From Allofournierella massiliensis (GTDB lineage: Bacteria; Bacillota; Clostridia; Oscillospirales; Ruminococcaceae): a stretch of 64,000 bases of DNA. Shown in pieces: positions 7,805 to 16,974 of the stretch. Numbering within the stretch: position 1 is the first letter of the stretch; the number at the start of each line of letters is the position of its first letter. A program made the position numbers and the translations under genes. The stretch covers positions 186,001 through 250,000 of the forward strand of contig NZ_JAFBIO010000001.1 of assembly GCF_021531255.1 (NCBI RefSeq), in the 5' to 3' direction. The notes beneath the pieces were generated by a model. The model ran no database searches. It was not told the DNA's origin and worked only from the letters and a program-made list of their open reading frames with translations.

Positions 7805-9334
7805 TCAAAGGGTATATTCGATTTCCTTATCCAGGCAGCGATATTGCAGTGCCTCGGCGATCTGGCTCTCGCCAATCACGTCGGCGCCGGCCAGATCGGC
7901 AATGGTGCGGCTCACTTTCAGGATCCGGTCATAGGCCCGGGCCGAGAGTCCAAGGCTCTGGAAGGCGCTCCTCAGCAGGGTCTCCGCGCCCTTGGTGAGG
8001 GGGCAGAACCGGCGCAGCAGCCCGGCGGGAATATGGGCATTGCAGGAAAAGCCCAGCCCCTCATATCGCTTTTGCTGGATCAGGCGGGCCGCCGTCACCC
8101 GGCTTCGGATCGAGGCGCTGTCCTCGCCGCCCTGGCGGCTGGCCAGGGCTTCGTATTCCACCGGTTCCACCTGGATATGCAGGTCGATCCGGTCCAGCAG
8201 AGGGCCGCTGACCCGCTGCCGGTAGCGGGCCACCGCATTGGGCAGGCAGGTGCAGGGATGGGTGGGGTGCCCCAGATATCCGCAGCGGCAGGGGTTCATG
8301 GCCGCAATCAGCATGAACCGGCTGGGGTAGGTGACGCTCCCGCTCACCCGGCTCACCGTGACGCTGCCGTCCTCTAGGGGCTGGCGCAGCACTTCCAGCA
8401 CATCCGATTTGAATTCGGGCAGTTCGTCCAGGAACAGCACTCCGTTGTGGGCCAGGCTTACCTCACCCGGCCGCAGATTGGTCCCGCCGCCGGCAAGAGC
8501 GGCGGCGCTCACGGTATGGTGGGGACTGCGGAAGGGCCGGCGGCAGGCAAGGCCGCTGCCGGAGGGCAGCAGATGGGCCACCGAATAGATCTTGCTGGTC
8601 TCGATAGATTCTTCCAGGCTCAGGGGAGGCAGGATGGAGGGCAGCCGCTTGGCCAGCATGGATTTGCCGGTGCCCGGCGGGCCCACCATCAGGGCGTTGT
8701 GTCCCCCTGCGGCGGCAATCTCCAAGGCCCGGCGGGCCAGCAGCTGACCGTGCACGTCCCGGAAGTCGGGCAGATCTTCCCGGTATTGGGGCAGAAAAGG
8801 GGTGGGCGGCTGAGGCTGCAGAAGCTCCTGTCCCCGCAGGTGGGCCGCCAGCTGGGCCACACTGTCCAGCGGGTAGACGGTGAGCCCCTCGGCAGCCGCC
8901 GCCTCCGCCGCATTGGGCCGGGGGACAAAGAATTCAGTAACCCCGTTATCCCGGGCGGAGAGAGCCATGGAGAGCACCCCCGCCACCGGACGCAGGCTGC
9001 CGTCCAGGGAGAGCTCCCCCGCAAAAGCCTGGGAGAGGGGAGGGGTGGGCAGCTGGCCCCCGGCGGCCAGAATGGCCAGCAGCACCGGGAGGTCATAGAC
9101 CGGGCCGGTTTTGCGCACGTCGGCCGGGGCCAGGTTTACCGTGATCCGGCTGACCGGCCAGGTATATCCCAGATTTTTCAGGGCACTGCGCACCCGGTCG
9201 CCGGATTCTTTTACGGCACTGTCCGGCAGGCCCACCAGGGAAAAACTGGGCAGCCCGCCCGACAAATCCGCCTCGGCGTGTACCAGGAACCCGTCGATCC
9301 CCCGCACGCCGAAACTGGCTACCTTTGCGAACAT
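7805..9334 (-). CDS. comM: YifB/ComM-family Mg-chelatase-like AAA+ ATPase
   Basis: About 509 residues. The N-terminal domain (VRGIDGFLVHAEADLSGGLPSFSLVGLPD) is the usual ChlI-like fold of YifB. It is followed by a Walker A (GPPGTGKSMLAKR), Walker B/sensor (NGVLFLDELPEF) and a cysteine-containing segment (NPCRCGYLGHPTHPCTC). The C-terminal Mg-chelatase domain ends in a helical bundle. ComM is a branch-migration helicase in natural transformation of proteobacteria; the role of Clostridia members is inferred, and dprA elsewhere in this window fits. ATG 9334 was preferred because AAAGGAG lies 8 bases upstream. An in-frame ATG at 9355 lacks such a site. Confidence 0.95.
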   Translation of the reverse strand: MFAKVASFGVRGIDGFLVHAEADLSGGLPSFSLVGLPDSAVKESGDRVRSALKNLGYTWPVSRITVNLAPADVRKTGPVYDLPVLLAILAAGGQLPTPPLSQAFAGELSLDGSLRPVAGVLSMALSARDNGVTEFFVPRPNAAEAAAAEGLTVYPLDSVAQLAAHLRGQELLQPQPPTPFLPQYREDLPDFRDVHGQLLARRALEIAAAGGHNALMVGPPGTGKSMLAKRLPSILPPLSLEESIETSKIYSVAHLLPSGSGLACRRPFRSPHHTVSAAALAGGGTNLRPGEVSLAHNGVLFLDELPEFKSDVLEVLRQPLEDGSVTVSRVSGSVTYPSRFMLIAAMNPCRCGYLGHPTHPCTCLPNAVARYRQRVSGPLLDRIDLHIQVEPVEYEALASRQGGEDSASIRSRVTAARLIQQKRYEGLGFSCNAHIPAGLLRRFCPLTKGAETLLRSAFQSLGLSARAYDRILKVSRTIADLAGADVIGESQIAEALQYRCLDKEIEYTL

Positions 9335-9372
9335 CCGGCCCGCTCCTTTCTGCATAAAAATCCATTGTTTTC

Positions 9373-9401
9373 AGTATAGCCTTTGGGGCGCGTTTTCACA
9401 A
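9373..9401 (-). promoter_or_regulatory. SigA-type promoter for comM
   Basis: On the minus strand TTGTGA, 17 bases, then TATACT. It lies back to back with the forward promoter of the mutase gene; the two -35 boxes are 7 bases apart. Confidence 0.65.
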
Positions 9402-9408
9402 GTCGGAA

Positions 9409-9437
9409 TTGACAAGCAAAGGCGCATGAATTATCAT
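9409..9437 (+). promoter_or_regulatory. SigA-type promoter for the phosphohexomutase gene
   Basis: TTGACA, 17 bases, TATCAT; about 58 bases upstream of the start codon. Confidence 0.8.
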
Positions 9438-9494
9438 ATACCCATAGTGACCTTGCCCAATTTTGTGAGAAATTTTGAAAAGCAGGTGTAAAAT

Positions 9495-11177
9495 ATGTAT
9501 AAAAAAGAATATGAGCGTTGGTTGACTTCGAAACTTGACGACCCGGATCTGGCCCCTGAGCTGGAATCCATCCGGGACGATGAGGAAGCAATCAAGGACC
9601 GGTTTGCCGTCTCCCTCAAATTCGGCACCGCAGGCCTGCGCGGCGTGCTGGGGGCAGGAACCAACCGGATGAATGTGTATGTGGTGCGCCAGGCTACCCA
9701 GGGCCTGGCCAACTGGGTCAAGACCCAGGGCGGCAGCCAGTGCGTGGCCATCAGCTACGACAGCCGCATCAAGAGCGATCTGTTTGCCCGCAGCGCTGCC
9801 CAGGTGCTGGCCGCCAACGGCATCCAGGTGCGCATTTACAAGGCCCTGATGCCGGTGCCGGCCCTCAGCTTTGCCACCCGCTACTACCACTGCAACGCGG
9901 GCATTATGGTTACCGCCAGCCATAACCCGGCCAAGTACAACGGGTACAAGGCCTACGGGCCGGATGGCTGCCAGATGACCGACGAGGCCGCCGGGGTGGT
10001 GTATGCCGAGATCCAGAAGACCGATGTACTGAGCGGCGCCAAGCTCATGAGCTTTGAAGAGGGGATGACTGCCGGCCTGATCCGGTATGTGGAGGATGAC
10101 TGCATCGAGGCCCTGTACGACGCCATCAAGAGCCGCCAGGTGCGGCCGGGCCTTTGCGCCCAGGCGGGGCTCAAGCTGGTCTACAGCCCCCTGAACGGCA
10201 GCGGCCTTGTGCCGGTCACCCGGATTCTGAGTGACATCGGCATCACCGATGTGACCATCGTGCCCGAGCAGAAAGAGCCGGACGGCAATTTCCCCACCTG
10301 CCCCTATCCCAACCCGGAAATCTTTGAGGCCCTCCGCCTGGGGCTGGAGCTGGCCGAGAAGAACGGCGCCGACCTGATGCTGGCCACCGACCCGGATGCC
10401 GACCGGGTGGGCATTGCGGTGCGCTGCAAGGACGGCAGCTATCAGCTGCTCAGCGGCAATGAGGTGGGCGTATTGCTGCTGGATTACATCTGCGCCGGCC
10501 GGATCGAAAAGGGTACCATGCCCAAGGATCCCGTGATGTGCAAGTCCATCGTTTCCACCCCGCTGGCCGACGAGGTGGCCGCCCATTATGGGGTGGAGTG
10601 CCGCAACGTGCTCACCGGCTTCAAGTGGATCGGCGACCAGATCGCCAAGCTGGAAGAAAAAGGGGAGGAAGAGCGTTTCATCTTCGGCTTTGAGGAAAGC
10701 TACGGCTATCTGGCCGGCAGCTATGTGCGGGATAAGGACGCCATTGTGGGCAGCATGCTGATCTGCGAGATGGCCGCCTATTACCGCAGCATCGGTTCCT
10801 CTATCAAGGAAGAATTGGAGCGGATCTACCGGGAATATGGCCGTTACCTGAACCAGGTGGACAGCTTTGAGTTCCCCGGCCTTTCCGGTATGGACAAAAT
10901 GGCCGCCATTATGGCCAGGCTCCGGGCTGAGTCTCCCAAGGAGATCGCCGGCTGCCCGGTGATCAAGGTGACCGACTACCAGAAACCGGAGGAGACCGGT
11001 CTGCCGGCAGCCAATGTGCTGATCTTCACCCTGGAAGGCGGCGCCACGGTGGTGGTGCGGCCCAGCGGCACCGAGCCCAAGGTCAAGGCTTACTACACCA
11101 CCAAAGGCAAGGATCTGGCCGAGGCCCAGGCAAGAAAGGATGCTCTGGCCCAGGCCATGAAGCCCCTGCTGGATTGA
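9495..11177 (+). CDS. Phospho-sugar mutase (phosphoglucomutase/phosphomannomutase family)
   Basis: 560 residues, an alpha-D-phosphohexomutase interconverting hexose 1- and 6-phosphates. Visible motifs are the phosphoserine loop TASHNPAKYNGYK (catalytic Ser142), the Mg-binding DPDADR loop, the sugar-binding loop GFEESYGY and the C-terminal phosphate-binding RPSGTEPK. Length and motifs match the Firmicutes PgcA-type enzyme, which usually acts as phosphoglucomutase for UDP-glucose synthesis; sugar specificity cannot be read from the sequence. AGGTG lies upstream of ATG 9495. It has its own promoter and appears transcribed with the PH-like gene 34 bases downstream. Confidence 0.93.
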   Translation: MYKKEYERWLTSKLDDPDLAPELESIRDDEEAIKDRFAVSLKFGTAGLRGVLGAGTNRMNVYVVRQATQGLANWVKTQGGSQCVAISYDSRIKSDLFARSAAQVLAANGIQVRIYKALMPVPALSFATRYYHCNAGIMVTASHNPAKYNGYKAYGPDGCQMTDEAAGVVYAEIQKTDVLSGAKLMSFEEGMTAGLIRYVEDDCIEALYDAIKSRQVRPGLCAQAGLKLVYSPLNGSGLVPVTRILSDIGITDVTIVPEQKEPDGNFPTCPYPNPEIFEALRLGLELAEKNGADLMLATDPDADRVGIAVRCKDGSYQLLSGNEVGVLLLDYICAGRIEKGTMPKDPVMCKSIVSTPLADEVAAHYGVECRNVLTGFKWIGDQIAKLEEKGEEERFIFGFEESYGYLAGSYVRDKDAIVGSMLICEMAAYYRSIGSSIKEELERIYREYGRYLNQVDSFEFPGLSGMDKMAAIMARLRAESPKEIAGCPVIKVTDYQKPEETGLPAANVLIFTLEGGATVVVRPSGTEPKVKAYYTTKGKDLAEAQARKDALAQAMKPLLD

Positions 11178-11211
11178 GAAGAAAACCTACCCCGAACCAA
11201 GGAGGCAACCC

Positions 11212-11628
11212 ATGATCGAACTGTGCTGGAAGGACCGCAAGCGCCATTTCGGGCTTCCCCTCTCCTTCACCAAATACAGCCTCAGCCAGGACCGGCTGTT
11301 CTATGAGAGAGGCCTGCTCAGCACCACCCTGGATGAGATCCAGCTGTACCGGGTGCGGGATGTGCGGGTCATCCGTACCCTGGGCCAGAAGATTTTTGGG
11401 GTGGGCACGGTCTGCCTGATCTCCAGCGACAAATCCTGCCCGGAGATGAAGCTGGAAAATATCAAGGATCCGATCCAGACCAAGGAGATCATTGTGAATC
11501 TGGTGAATAAGGCCCGCCTGGCCAACCAGGTCCGTTCCAGCGAGCTGCTGGATGAGCTGGGCGGCGATGATGACACGGATGGGGACGGCCTGGCCGATGC
11601 CCTGAAGGATTCCCGGGATCTTTTATAA
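11212..11628 (+). CDS. PH-domain-like protein of unknown function
   Basis: 138 residues. It begins ELCWKDRKRHFGLPLSFTKYSL and contains a pattern of the bacterial PH (bPH) fold: an Arg-rich strand YRVRDVRVIRTLGQKIFGVGTVCLIS followed by a C-terminal helix (KDPIQTKEIIVNLVNKARLANQVRSSE). The C terminus is acidic (GGDDDTDGDG), and there is no membrane segment. AAGGAGG lies 7 bases before the ATG. It probably shares the mutase transcript. Family assignment is by pattern only; the function is unknown. Confidence 0.8.
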   Translation: MIELCWKDRKRHFGLPLSFTKYSLSQDRLFYERGLLSTTLDEIQLYRVRDVRVIRTLGQKIFGVGTVCLISSDKSCPEMKLENIKDPIQTKEIIVNLVNKARLANQVRSSELLDELGGDDDTDGDGLADALKDSRDLL

Positions 11629-11638
11629 AAAAGAATCC

Positions 11639-11667
11639 TTGACAAGCCCCCGCCGGGCTGGTATAAT
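11639..11667 (+). promoter_or_regulatory. Consensus SigA promoter for rpmE
   Basis: TTGACA, exactly 17 bases, TATAAT: a perfect consensus pair directly after the upstream stop codon. Confidence 0.93.
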
Positions 11668-11673
11668 CTTAGG

Positions 11674-11799
11674 GCAATCGTTCCCAAGGCTGCTCCGCGG
11701 GCGTATGAACCGCGCTGGTAGCTCATATTGAAGGTTGTGATTGGGCGCATGGTTTCGCATGGCCCCTTGCAGTCATGATCAGAAAGAGGTGAATGAACA
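11674..11799 (+). promoter_or_regulatory. Structured 5' leader of rpmE, candidate ribosomal-protein leader
   Basis: About 125 bases lie between the promoter and the rpmE start with no ORF. They contain a hairpin at about 11742-11765 (GGGC/GCCC outside, CATG/CATG inside) and a GC-rich stem around 11690-11720. Autogenous leaders occur upstream of L31 genes in Firmicutes. I have not matched this one to a covariance model, so the assignment is tentative. Confidence 0.45.
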
Positions 11800-12003
11800 A
11801 TGAAACAGGGTATCCATCCCAACTATGTGGATTGCACCATTACCTGTGCTTGCGGCAACGTGATTCAGACCCGTTCCACCAAGCCCACTATCCACGTGGA
11901 AATCTGCTCCAAGTGCCATCCCTTCTACACCGGCAAGCAGAAGCTGGTCGACACCGGCGGACGCGTTGATCGTTTCAACCGGCGTTTTGGTCTCAAGAAA
12001 TAA
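11800..12003 (+). CDS. rpmE: 50S ribosomal protein L31, zinc-binding type
   Basis: 67 residues. L31 of the C+ type, with Cys residues at 12, 16, 18, 36 and 39 (DCTITCAC and [11 protein letters not shown]). These allow a zinc ribbon and distinguish it from the zinc-independent paralogue. The C terminus [15 protein letters not shown] is typical. AGAGGTG precedes ATG 11800 by about 8 bases. It is monocistronic: its own promoter and leader upstream, and a strong terminator directly after. Confidence 0.98.
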   Translation: MKQGIHPNYVDCTITCACGNVIQTRSTKPTIHVEICSKCHPFYTGKQKLVDTGGRVDRFNRRFGLKK

Positions 12004-12020
12004 GCTGTTTTGGCAACAGA

Positions 12021-12051
12021 AAGGCGGTTTGAGTTTCAAACCGCCTTTTTT
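12021..12051 (+). terminator. Terminator after rpmE
   Basis: AAGGCGGTTTGA, loop GTT, complementary TCAAACCGCCTT, then a T run. Confidence 0.95.
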
Positions 12052-12086
12052 CTGTTCCCTAAGAATAGATGGGAGGAGGAACCAGC

Positions 12087-12707
12087 ATGGAAGATTACCG
12101 CACGGTGGAAGGCAGGGCCCGGGCGGAGCTGGAAGAAAAGCGCAGCCGCTTTATTGCCAGCCTGGCCTTTGCGGATACCGAGCAGAAGGCGCTGGATTTT
12201 TTGGCCGAGATCCGGGAAGCCAACCGGACGGCCCGGCACAATGTGTACGCCTATATCCTTCGGGAGGGCAACCGCACCCGCTATTCCGATGACGGCGAGC
12301 CCCCCAAGACCGCCGGCCTGCCGGTGCTGGAGGTGCTGACCCATGCCGGCCTTACCGACTGCGTCCTGGTGGTGACCCGCTATTTCGGCGGGATATTGCT
12401 GGGCACCGGCGGCCTGGTGCGGGCCTATTCGGGGGCGGCGTCCCTGGCGGTAAAAAGCGCCCGGGTGGTGACGGTGCGCTCCTGCGTGCGGGTAGAGCTG
12501 CGGGTGGAGTATTCCCTGTATGAGCGGGCGGCCCTTTTGTTCAGTGAGGCAGGGGCCAGGATGGAAGAGCCGGAATTCACCGATCAGGTGACATTGCGGG
12601 GGATTCTGCCCGAAGGGGACGAGCTGCCGCTGCTGCCTAAACTCACGGAATTGACCCGGGGCGGCCGGACCCTCACAGTGTCCCAACCCTTCCATACGGC
12701 ATTTTGA
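12087..12707 (+). CDS. YigZ/IMPACT family protein
   Basis: 206 residues. An N-terminal UPF0029 (Impact-type) domain has the family block ARHNVYAYILREGNRTRYSDDGEPPKTAG and RYFGGILLGTGGLVRAYSGAA; a short C-terminal DUF1949-like domain follows. The family is conserved in bacteria and eukaryotes; the bacterial function is unclear. ATG 12087 is chosen because GGGAGGAGGA lies just upstream, whereas the in-frame ATG at 12069 has no site. Its stop codon overlaps a TTGACA (12704-12709), but no matching -10 was found. Confidence 0.93.
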   Translation: MEDYRTVEGRARAELEEKRSRFIASLAFADTEQKALDFLAEIREANRTARHNVYAYILREGNRTRYSDDGEPPKTAGLPVLEVLTHAGLTDCVLVVTRYFGGILLGTGGLVRAYSGAASLAVKSARVVTVRSCVRVELRVEYSLYERAALLFSEAGARMEEPEFTDQVTLRGILPEGDELPLLPKLTELTRGGRTLTVSQPFHTAF

Positions 12708-12792
12708 CAAAAATTTTTTTGACTTTTTAGAGGGTTTGACCTTGAAAAAGGCGTATAAAGAGGATGAAGAGCCAAAAAAAGGGGGCGAGGGC

Positions 12793-13791
12793 GTGACCAT
12801 ACGGGAAAGAACCGAGGAGATGGAGGAGGCCATCCTGTCTCCCCATGCGGCGCTCAGCCGCCGCAGCCGGGGCCGTCAGAGACCCGAGGAAGAGTGCCCG
12901 CTGCGGCCCTGCTTTCAGCGGGACCGGGACCGGATCATCCACTGCAAATCCTTCCGCCGGCTCAAACAGAAGACCCAGGTGTTCCTCTCCCCGGAAGGGG
13001 ATCACTACCGTACCCGGCTCACCCATACCCTGGAGGTGGCCCAGATCGCCCGGACCATCGCCCGGGCCCTGCGGCTGAACGAGGACCTGACCGAGGCCAT
13101 CAGCCTGGCCCACGACCTGGGGCATACCCCTTTCGGCCATGCGGGGGAGCGGGCCCTGAACGCCCTCAGCCCCGGCGGGTTTTCCCACTACTTCCAGAGC
13201 CTTCGGGTGGTGGACAGGCTGGAAAAGAATTTCCAGGGGCTGAACCTGTCCTGGGAGGTGCGCAACGGCATCGTCTGCCACACCAAGGGGGCCTGGGCCC
13301 AGACCTGGGAGGGGCGGGTGGTGCGCTATGCCGACCAGATCGCCTTTATGAACCACGATATTGAGGACGCCGTCACCGCCGGGGTGCTCCGGCCGGATCA
13401 GCTGCCCCGGGAGATCACCGATCTTTTGGGGAACACCAAATCCCGGCGGATCACCACCCTCATTACGGATCTGGTGGAGAACAGCCGGGAGGAGCTGGGG
13501 TTCAGCCCCGAGATCCTGGATGGCTTTCTGGCTCTGAAGGATTTCATGTATTCCACCGTCTATGTGGACGAGGTGGCCAAAAAGGAAGAAAACAAGGTAC
13601 AGAAGATGATCGGGGAGCTGTATGACCGGTTGGTGAGCCGGCCCCAGCTGCTGCCGGAAGGTTTTCTGCATATTGCCTATCAAGAAGGGATTGAGCGGGC
13701 CGTGGTGGACTACATCAGCGGCATGAGCGACGAGTTTGCCACCCGGATGTTTGTGGAGCAGTTCGTGCCCCAGAAGTGGCATGTGCTGTAA
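12793..13791 (+). CDS. dGTP triphosphohydrolase-like HD-domain protein
   Basis: 332 residues, COG0232-type deoxyguanosinetriphosphate triphosphohydrolase. Visible: the N-terminal block HCKSFRRLKQKTQVF, then the HD metal-binding motifs (RLTHTLEVAQIAR, AHDLGHTPFGHAGE). A Mg2+/Mn2+-dependent hydrolase of dGTP/dNTPs is expected. GTG 12793 was chosen: the sequence after it (VTIRERTEEMEEAILSPHAA) aligns with usual family starts, and a G-rich site (GGGGGCGAGG) precedes it. An in-frame TTG at 12736 would add 19 lysine/glutamate-rich residues. It sits directly upstream of dnaG and rpoD, a usual clostridial order. Confidence 0.9.
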   Translation: MTIRERTEEMEEAILSPHAALSRRSRGRQRPEEECPLRPCFQRDRDRIIHCKSFRRLKQKTQVFLSPEGDHYRTRLTHTLEVAQIARTIARALRLNEDLTEAISLAHDLGHTPFGHAGERALNALSPGGFSHYFQSLRVVDRLEKNFQGLNLSWEVRNGIVCHTKGAWAQTWEGRVVRYADQIAFMNHDIEDAVTAGVLRPDQLPREITDLLGNTKSRRITTLITDLVENSREELGFSPEILDGFLALKDFMYSTVYVDEVAKKEENKVQKMIGELYDRLVSRPQLLPEGFLHIAYQEGIERAVVDYISGMSDEFATRMFVEQFVPQKWHVL

Positions 13792-13827
13792 TGGGGCAGG
13801 GCCCCATGGGCAAGGAGGGAAGAACAG

Positions 13828-15591
13828 GTGATCCCGCAGGATTACATACAGGAAGTGATCCGCCGCACCGATATCACCGATCTGGTGGGCGGCTATGTGA
13901 ATCTGAAACACAGGGGACGCACCCATACCGGCCTGTGCCCCTTCCACAATGAAAAGACGCCCTCCTTTGTGGTATATCCCGAAACCCAGAGCTTTTACTG
14001 CTTTGGCTGCGGGGTGGGCGGGGACGCCATCACCTTTGTCAAAAGGATCAACAACCTGGACTATGTGGAGGCAGTGCGGTTTCTGGCATCCCGGGCGGGA
14101 ATGCCCATGCCCGAGGAGGACGACAAGGCCGGGCGGCTGCGCAGCCGCATTCTTTCTGCCAACAAGGACGCGGCCCGGTTTTATTACCAGCAGCTCAATG
14201 CCGATACGGAGGAGGCCAGGCTGGCCCGCCGCTATTGGCGGGGCCGGGGGCTGTCGGATGATACCATCCGCCGCTTCGGGCTGGGGTACGCGCCGGATGG
14301 ATTCTCCACCGGCTACAAGTTCCTGCGCAGCAAAGGGTATACCGACGAGGAACTTCTGGAAGCGGGGCTCATCAAGCGCAGCCAGAAGGGAAATTTGTAC
14401 GACGCCTTTTTCCATCGGGTCATGACCCCCATCTTTGATGTGAAGGGCAGCCTGATTGCTTTTGGCGGGCGGGTGCTGGACGATTCCAAGCCCAAATATG
14501 TCAACAGCCCCGAAACTCTGGTGTACAAGAAGAGCCGCACCATGTTTGCCCTGAACCTGGCCAAAAAGAGCGCCAGCAAGCGGTATATCCTCTGTGAGGG
14601 ATATATGGATGTGATCAGCATGCACCAGGCCGGCTTTGATACGGCAGTCTGCGCCTGCGGCACGGCCCTCACTCCCGAGCAGGTCAAGCTGCTCAGCGAG
14701 TACGCCGAAGAGGTGGTGCTCTGCTACGACTCGGACGAGGCGGGCCAGAAGGCCACCGCCCGGAGCCTGGAGCTTTTTGCCAGCAGCCCCCTGCGGGTGC
14801 GGGTCTTAAAGATCCCCGGAGCCAAAGACCCGGACGAGTTTATCAAGAAGTACGGAAAAGAACGGTTTGCCGCCCTGTTTGACAAGGCGGACAACGCACT
14901 GGAATACAAGCTTGCCAAGATACGGGATAAATACGACATCGCCCAGGATTCGGGCAGGGTGCAGTATATCAAGGAGGCCATCGGCCTGCTGGCCGGCCCC
15001 ATCAGCGAAACCGAGCGGGATGTGTATGCCGGCCGCCTGGCCGAAGAGACCGACGTGCGAAAGGAATCCATCCTGAACCAGCTGGACGGAGCCATCCGCC
15101 AGAACCGACGCCGGGCCAGCGCCGCCCGCAGCCGGGAACTGCTGCAGGAGGGGACGGCCGGGCAGATCCATCTGCCCTATGGCCCGGATGGGGCCAAGAC
15201 CCTGGGGGTCGCCAACGCCGAGCAGCAGCTGGTGGCGGCTCTGCTGAAAAGCCCGGAATTCCTGCCCCGGGTGATGCAGCGGATCCGTCCCGAGCAGTTC
15301 CTGATGGAGGATATGCGCCAGAGCTATGAGGCCATCTGCCGCTGTGCCCGGGAAGGGGCAGCGCCCAGCCTTTCGGCCCTGGCCCAGGAACTGGACGACA
15401 AGCTGATGAGCACCCTTTCTCAGATGCTGGCAAGAAACCATGATGTGAGCCCCAGCCCGGCGGACCTGGAAATGTATATGGATCGGATGGAGCAGAGCGT
15501 GCCCAAGAGCAGCCAGGCGGGGAAGATGAGCAACGATGAAATTGAAAATTACTTAACCAGTATTTTGAATAAAAAGCAGAAAAAGAATTGA
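13828..15591 (+). CDS. dnaG: DNA primase DnaG
   Basis: 587 residues; makes RNA primers at the replication fork. Domains in order: CHC2 zinc-binding domain (CPFHNEKTPSF...FYCFGCGVGGDAI, residues about 36-67), primase catalytic core, TOPRIM with ILCEGYMDVI and CYDSDEAG acidic motifs (about residues 250-310), and a C-terminal helicase-binding region. Starts at GTG 13828, supported by AAGGAGG 9 bases upstream. The next gene, rpoD, starts 27 bases later; the order dgt-like, dnaG, rpoD is the macromolecular-synthesis operon. Confidence 0.98.
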   Translation: MIPQDYIQEVIRRTDITDLVGGYVNLKHRGRTHTGLCPFHNEKTPSFVVYPETQSFYCFGCGVGGDAITFVKRINNLDYVEAVRFLASRAGMPMPEEDDKAGRLRSRILSANKDAARFYYQQLNADTEEARLARRYWRGRGLSDDTIRRFGLGYAPDGFSTGYKFLRSKGYTDEELLEAGLIKRSQKGNLYDAFFHRVMTPIFDVKGSLIAFGGRVLDDSKPKYVNSPETLVYKKSRTMFALNLAKKSASKRYILCEGYMDVISMHQAGFDTAVCACGTALTPEQVKLLSEYAEEVVLCYDSDEAGQKATARSLELFASSPLRVRVLKIPGAKDPDEFIKKYGKERFAALFDKADNALEYKLAKIRDKYDIAQDSGRVQYIKEAIGLLAGPISETERDVYAGRLAEETDVRKESILNQLDGAIRQNRRRASAARSRELLQEGTAGQIHLPYGPDGAKTLGVANAEQQLVAALLKSPEFLPRVMQRIRPEQFLMEDMRQSYEAICRCAREGAAPSLSALAQELDDKLMSTLSQMLARNHDVSPSPADLEMYMDRMEQSVPKSSQAGKMSNDEIENYLTSILNKKQKKN

Positions 15592-15618
15592 CCAGACAAA
15601 GCAAAGGAGACCGAAACT

Positions 15619-16785
15619 ATGGCAGAAAAGAAAAACGCTGTGCGGGAATTGGTGGAAACCGGCAAACGCAACGGCAACAAACTGACCGCCCGGGAGATCA
15701 ACGACGCCATTGAGGAAAAGGGCATCGAGCTGGAAGACGTGGACAAGCTCTATGAGCTGCTGGAGCGCAACGGCATTGAGATTGTGGATGAGCCGGACCC
15801 CGACGCCGACAGCTTCACCCTTACCGAGGACAGCGTGGATCAGTTCGAGAGCGCGCTTTCTGCCGAGGGCGTATCCATCGATGATCCGGTGAAGGTCTAC
15901 CTGAAAGAGATCGGCCGGGTGCCCCTGCTCACCAGCGAGGAGGAGATCCAGCTGGCCAAGGATATCCTTCTGGGGTCGGAGGCGGCCGCTTCCCTGAAAG
16001 AGGGCGGCGATTCCCTGGATGCGGATACGGCTGCCGAGCTGAAAAAGGCCGTGGCGGCGGGCGACAAGGCCAAGCGCCGGCTGTCCGAAGCCAACCTGCG
16101 TCTGGTGGTAAGCATCGCCAAGCGGTATGTGGGCCGGGGCATGCAGTTCCTGGATCTGATCCAGGAAGGCAACCTGGGTCTGATCAAGGCGGTAGACAAG
16201 TTCGACCATACCAAGGGCTTTAAGTTCAGTACTTACGCCACCTGGTGGATCCGCCAGGCCATCACCCGCGCTATTGCCGACCAGGCCCGTACTATCCGTA
16301 TTCCGGTGCATATGGTGGAGACCATCAACAAGGTCAAGAAGGTGTCCAGCCAGCTGCTGCACGAAAATGGCCATGAGCCCACCGCCGACGAGATCGCCCA
16401 GGAGCTGGATATGCCGGTGGATAAGGTGCGGGAGATCATGCGGGTAGCCCAGGAGCCCGTGAGCCTGGAGACCCCCATCGGTGAGGAGGAAGACAGCCAT
16501 CTGGGGGATTTCATCCCGGATGAGGACGCCCCCGTGCCCGCCGAGGCTGCCAGCCACACCCTGCTGAAAGAGCAGCTGGGCAGCGTACTCAAGACCCTGA
16601 CCCCCCGGGAGGCCAAGGTGCTCAGCCTGCGCTTTGGGCTGGATGACGGCCGCCCCCGCACGTTGGAGGAAGTGGGCAAGGAGTTCAACGTGACCCGTGA
16701 ACGGATTCGCCAGATCGAGGCCAAGGCCCTGCGCAAGCTGCGCCACCCCAGCCGCAGCAAGAAGCTGCGGGATTTCCTGGATTGA
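15619..16785 (+). CDS. rpoD: RNA polymerase primary sigma factor RpoD/SigA
   Basis: 388 residues. Region 1.1-like N terminus, region 1.2 ([18 protein letters not shown]), regions 2.1-2.4 ([55 protein letters not shown]), region 3, and region 4 with the -35-recognition helix ([28 protein letters not shown]). It recognises the TTGACA/TATAAT promoters seen throughout this window. AAGGAG lies upstream of the ATG. It is the last gene of the operon; a long stem terminator follows at 16925. Confidence 0.99.
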   Translation: MAEKKNAVRELVETGKRNGNKLTAREINDAIEEKGIELEDVDKLYELLERNGIEIVDEPDPDADSFTLTEDSVDQFESALSAEGVSIDDPVKVYLKEIGRVPLLTSEEEIQLAKDILLGSEAAASLKEGGDSLDADTAAELKKAVAAGDKAKRRLSEANLRLVVSIAKRYVGRGMQFLDLIQEGNLGLIKAVDKFDHTKGFKFSTYATWWIRQAITRAIADQARTIRIPVHMVETINKVKKVSSQLLHENGHEPTADEIAQELDMPVDKVREIMRVAQEPVSLETPIGEEEDSHLGDFIPDEDAPVPAEAASHTLLKEQLGSVLKTLTPREAKVLSLRFGLDDGRPRTLEEVGKEFNVTRERIRQIEAKALRKLRHPSRSKKLRDFLD

Positions 16786-16823
16786 TCGGCCTTGTATGTT
16801 AAGTAAAAAATTTTTTTCTGGAC

Positions 16824-16889
16824 TTTTGTCGTTTTCAGCGTGATTTTTTCAAGTAAGTGAAAAAGTCAAAAACAAGCTTTTGTCGTTTT
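16824..16889. repeat. Two TTTTGTCGTTTT motif copies (left group)
   Basis: Perfect 12-base copies at 16824-16835 and 16878-16889 in the same orientation. A related GTCGAAAC follows at about 16895. The same motif recurs at 22482-22607. Confidence 0.7.
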
Positions 16890-16924
16890 CTTTCAGTCGA
16901 AACGGCTATGTTCCAAAAATAAAC

Positions 16925-16974
16925 ACCTCCTCTTCGTGAAAGTATTGCCACCTTCACGAAGGGGAGGTTTTATT
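16925..16974 (+). terminator. Terminator of the dnaG-rpoD operon
   Basis: A 16-bp stem (one G-U pair), ACCTCCTCTTCGTGAA against TTCACGAAGGGGAGGT, with a 12-base loop and a TTTTATTAT tail. Confidence 0.85.

Noticed and set aside
7438-7875. Minus-strand 145-residue Ser/Glu frame opposite the DUF4340 tail
   Set aside because: Ser/Glu repeats are complementary to a similar repeat composition on the other strand; it lacks a start context.
12704-12730. TTGACA at the end of the YigZ gene as promoter for the dgt-like operon
   Set aside because: No acceptable -10 at 16-18 bases.
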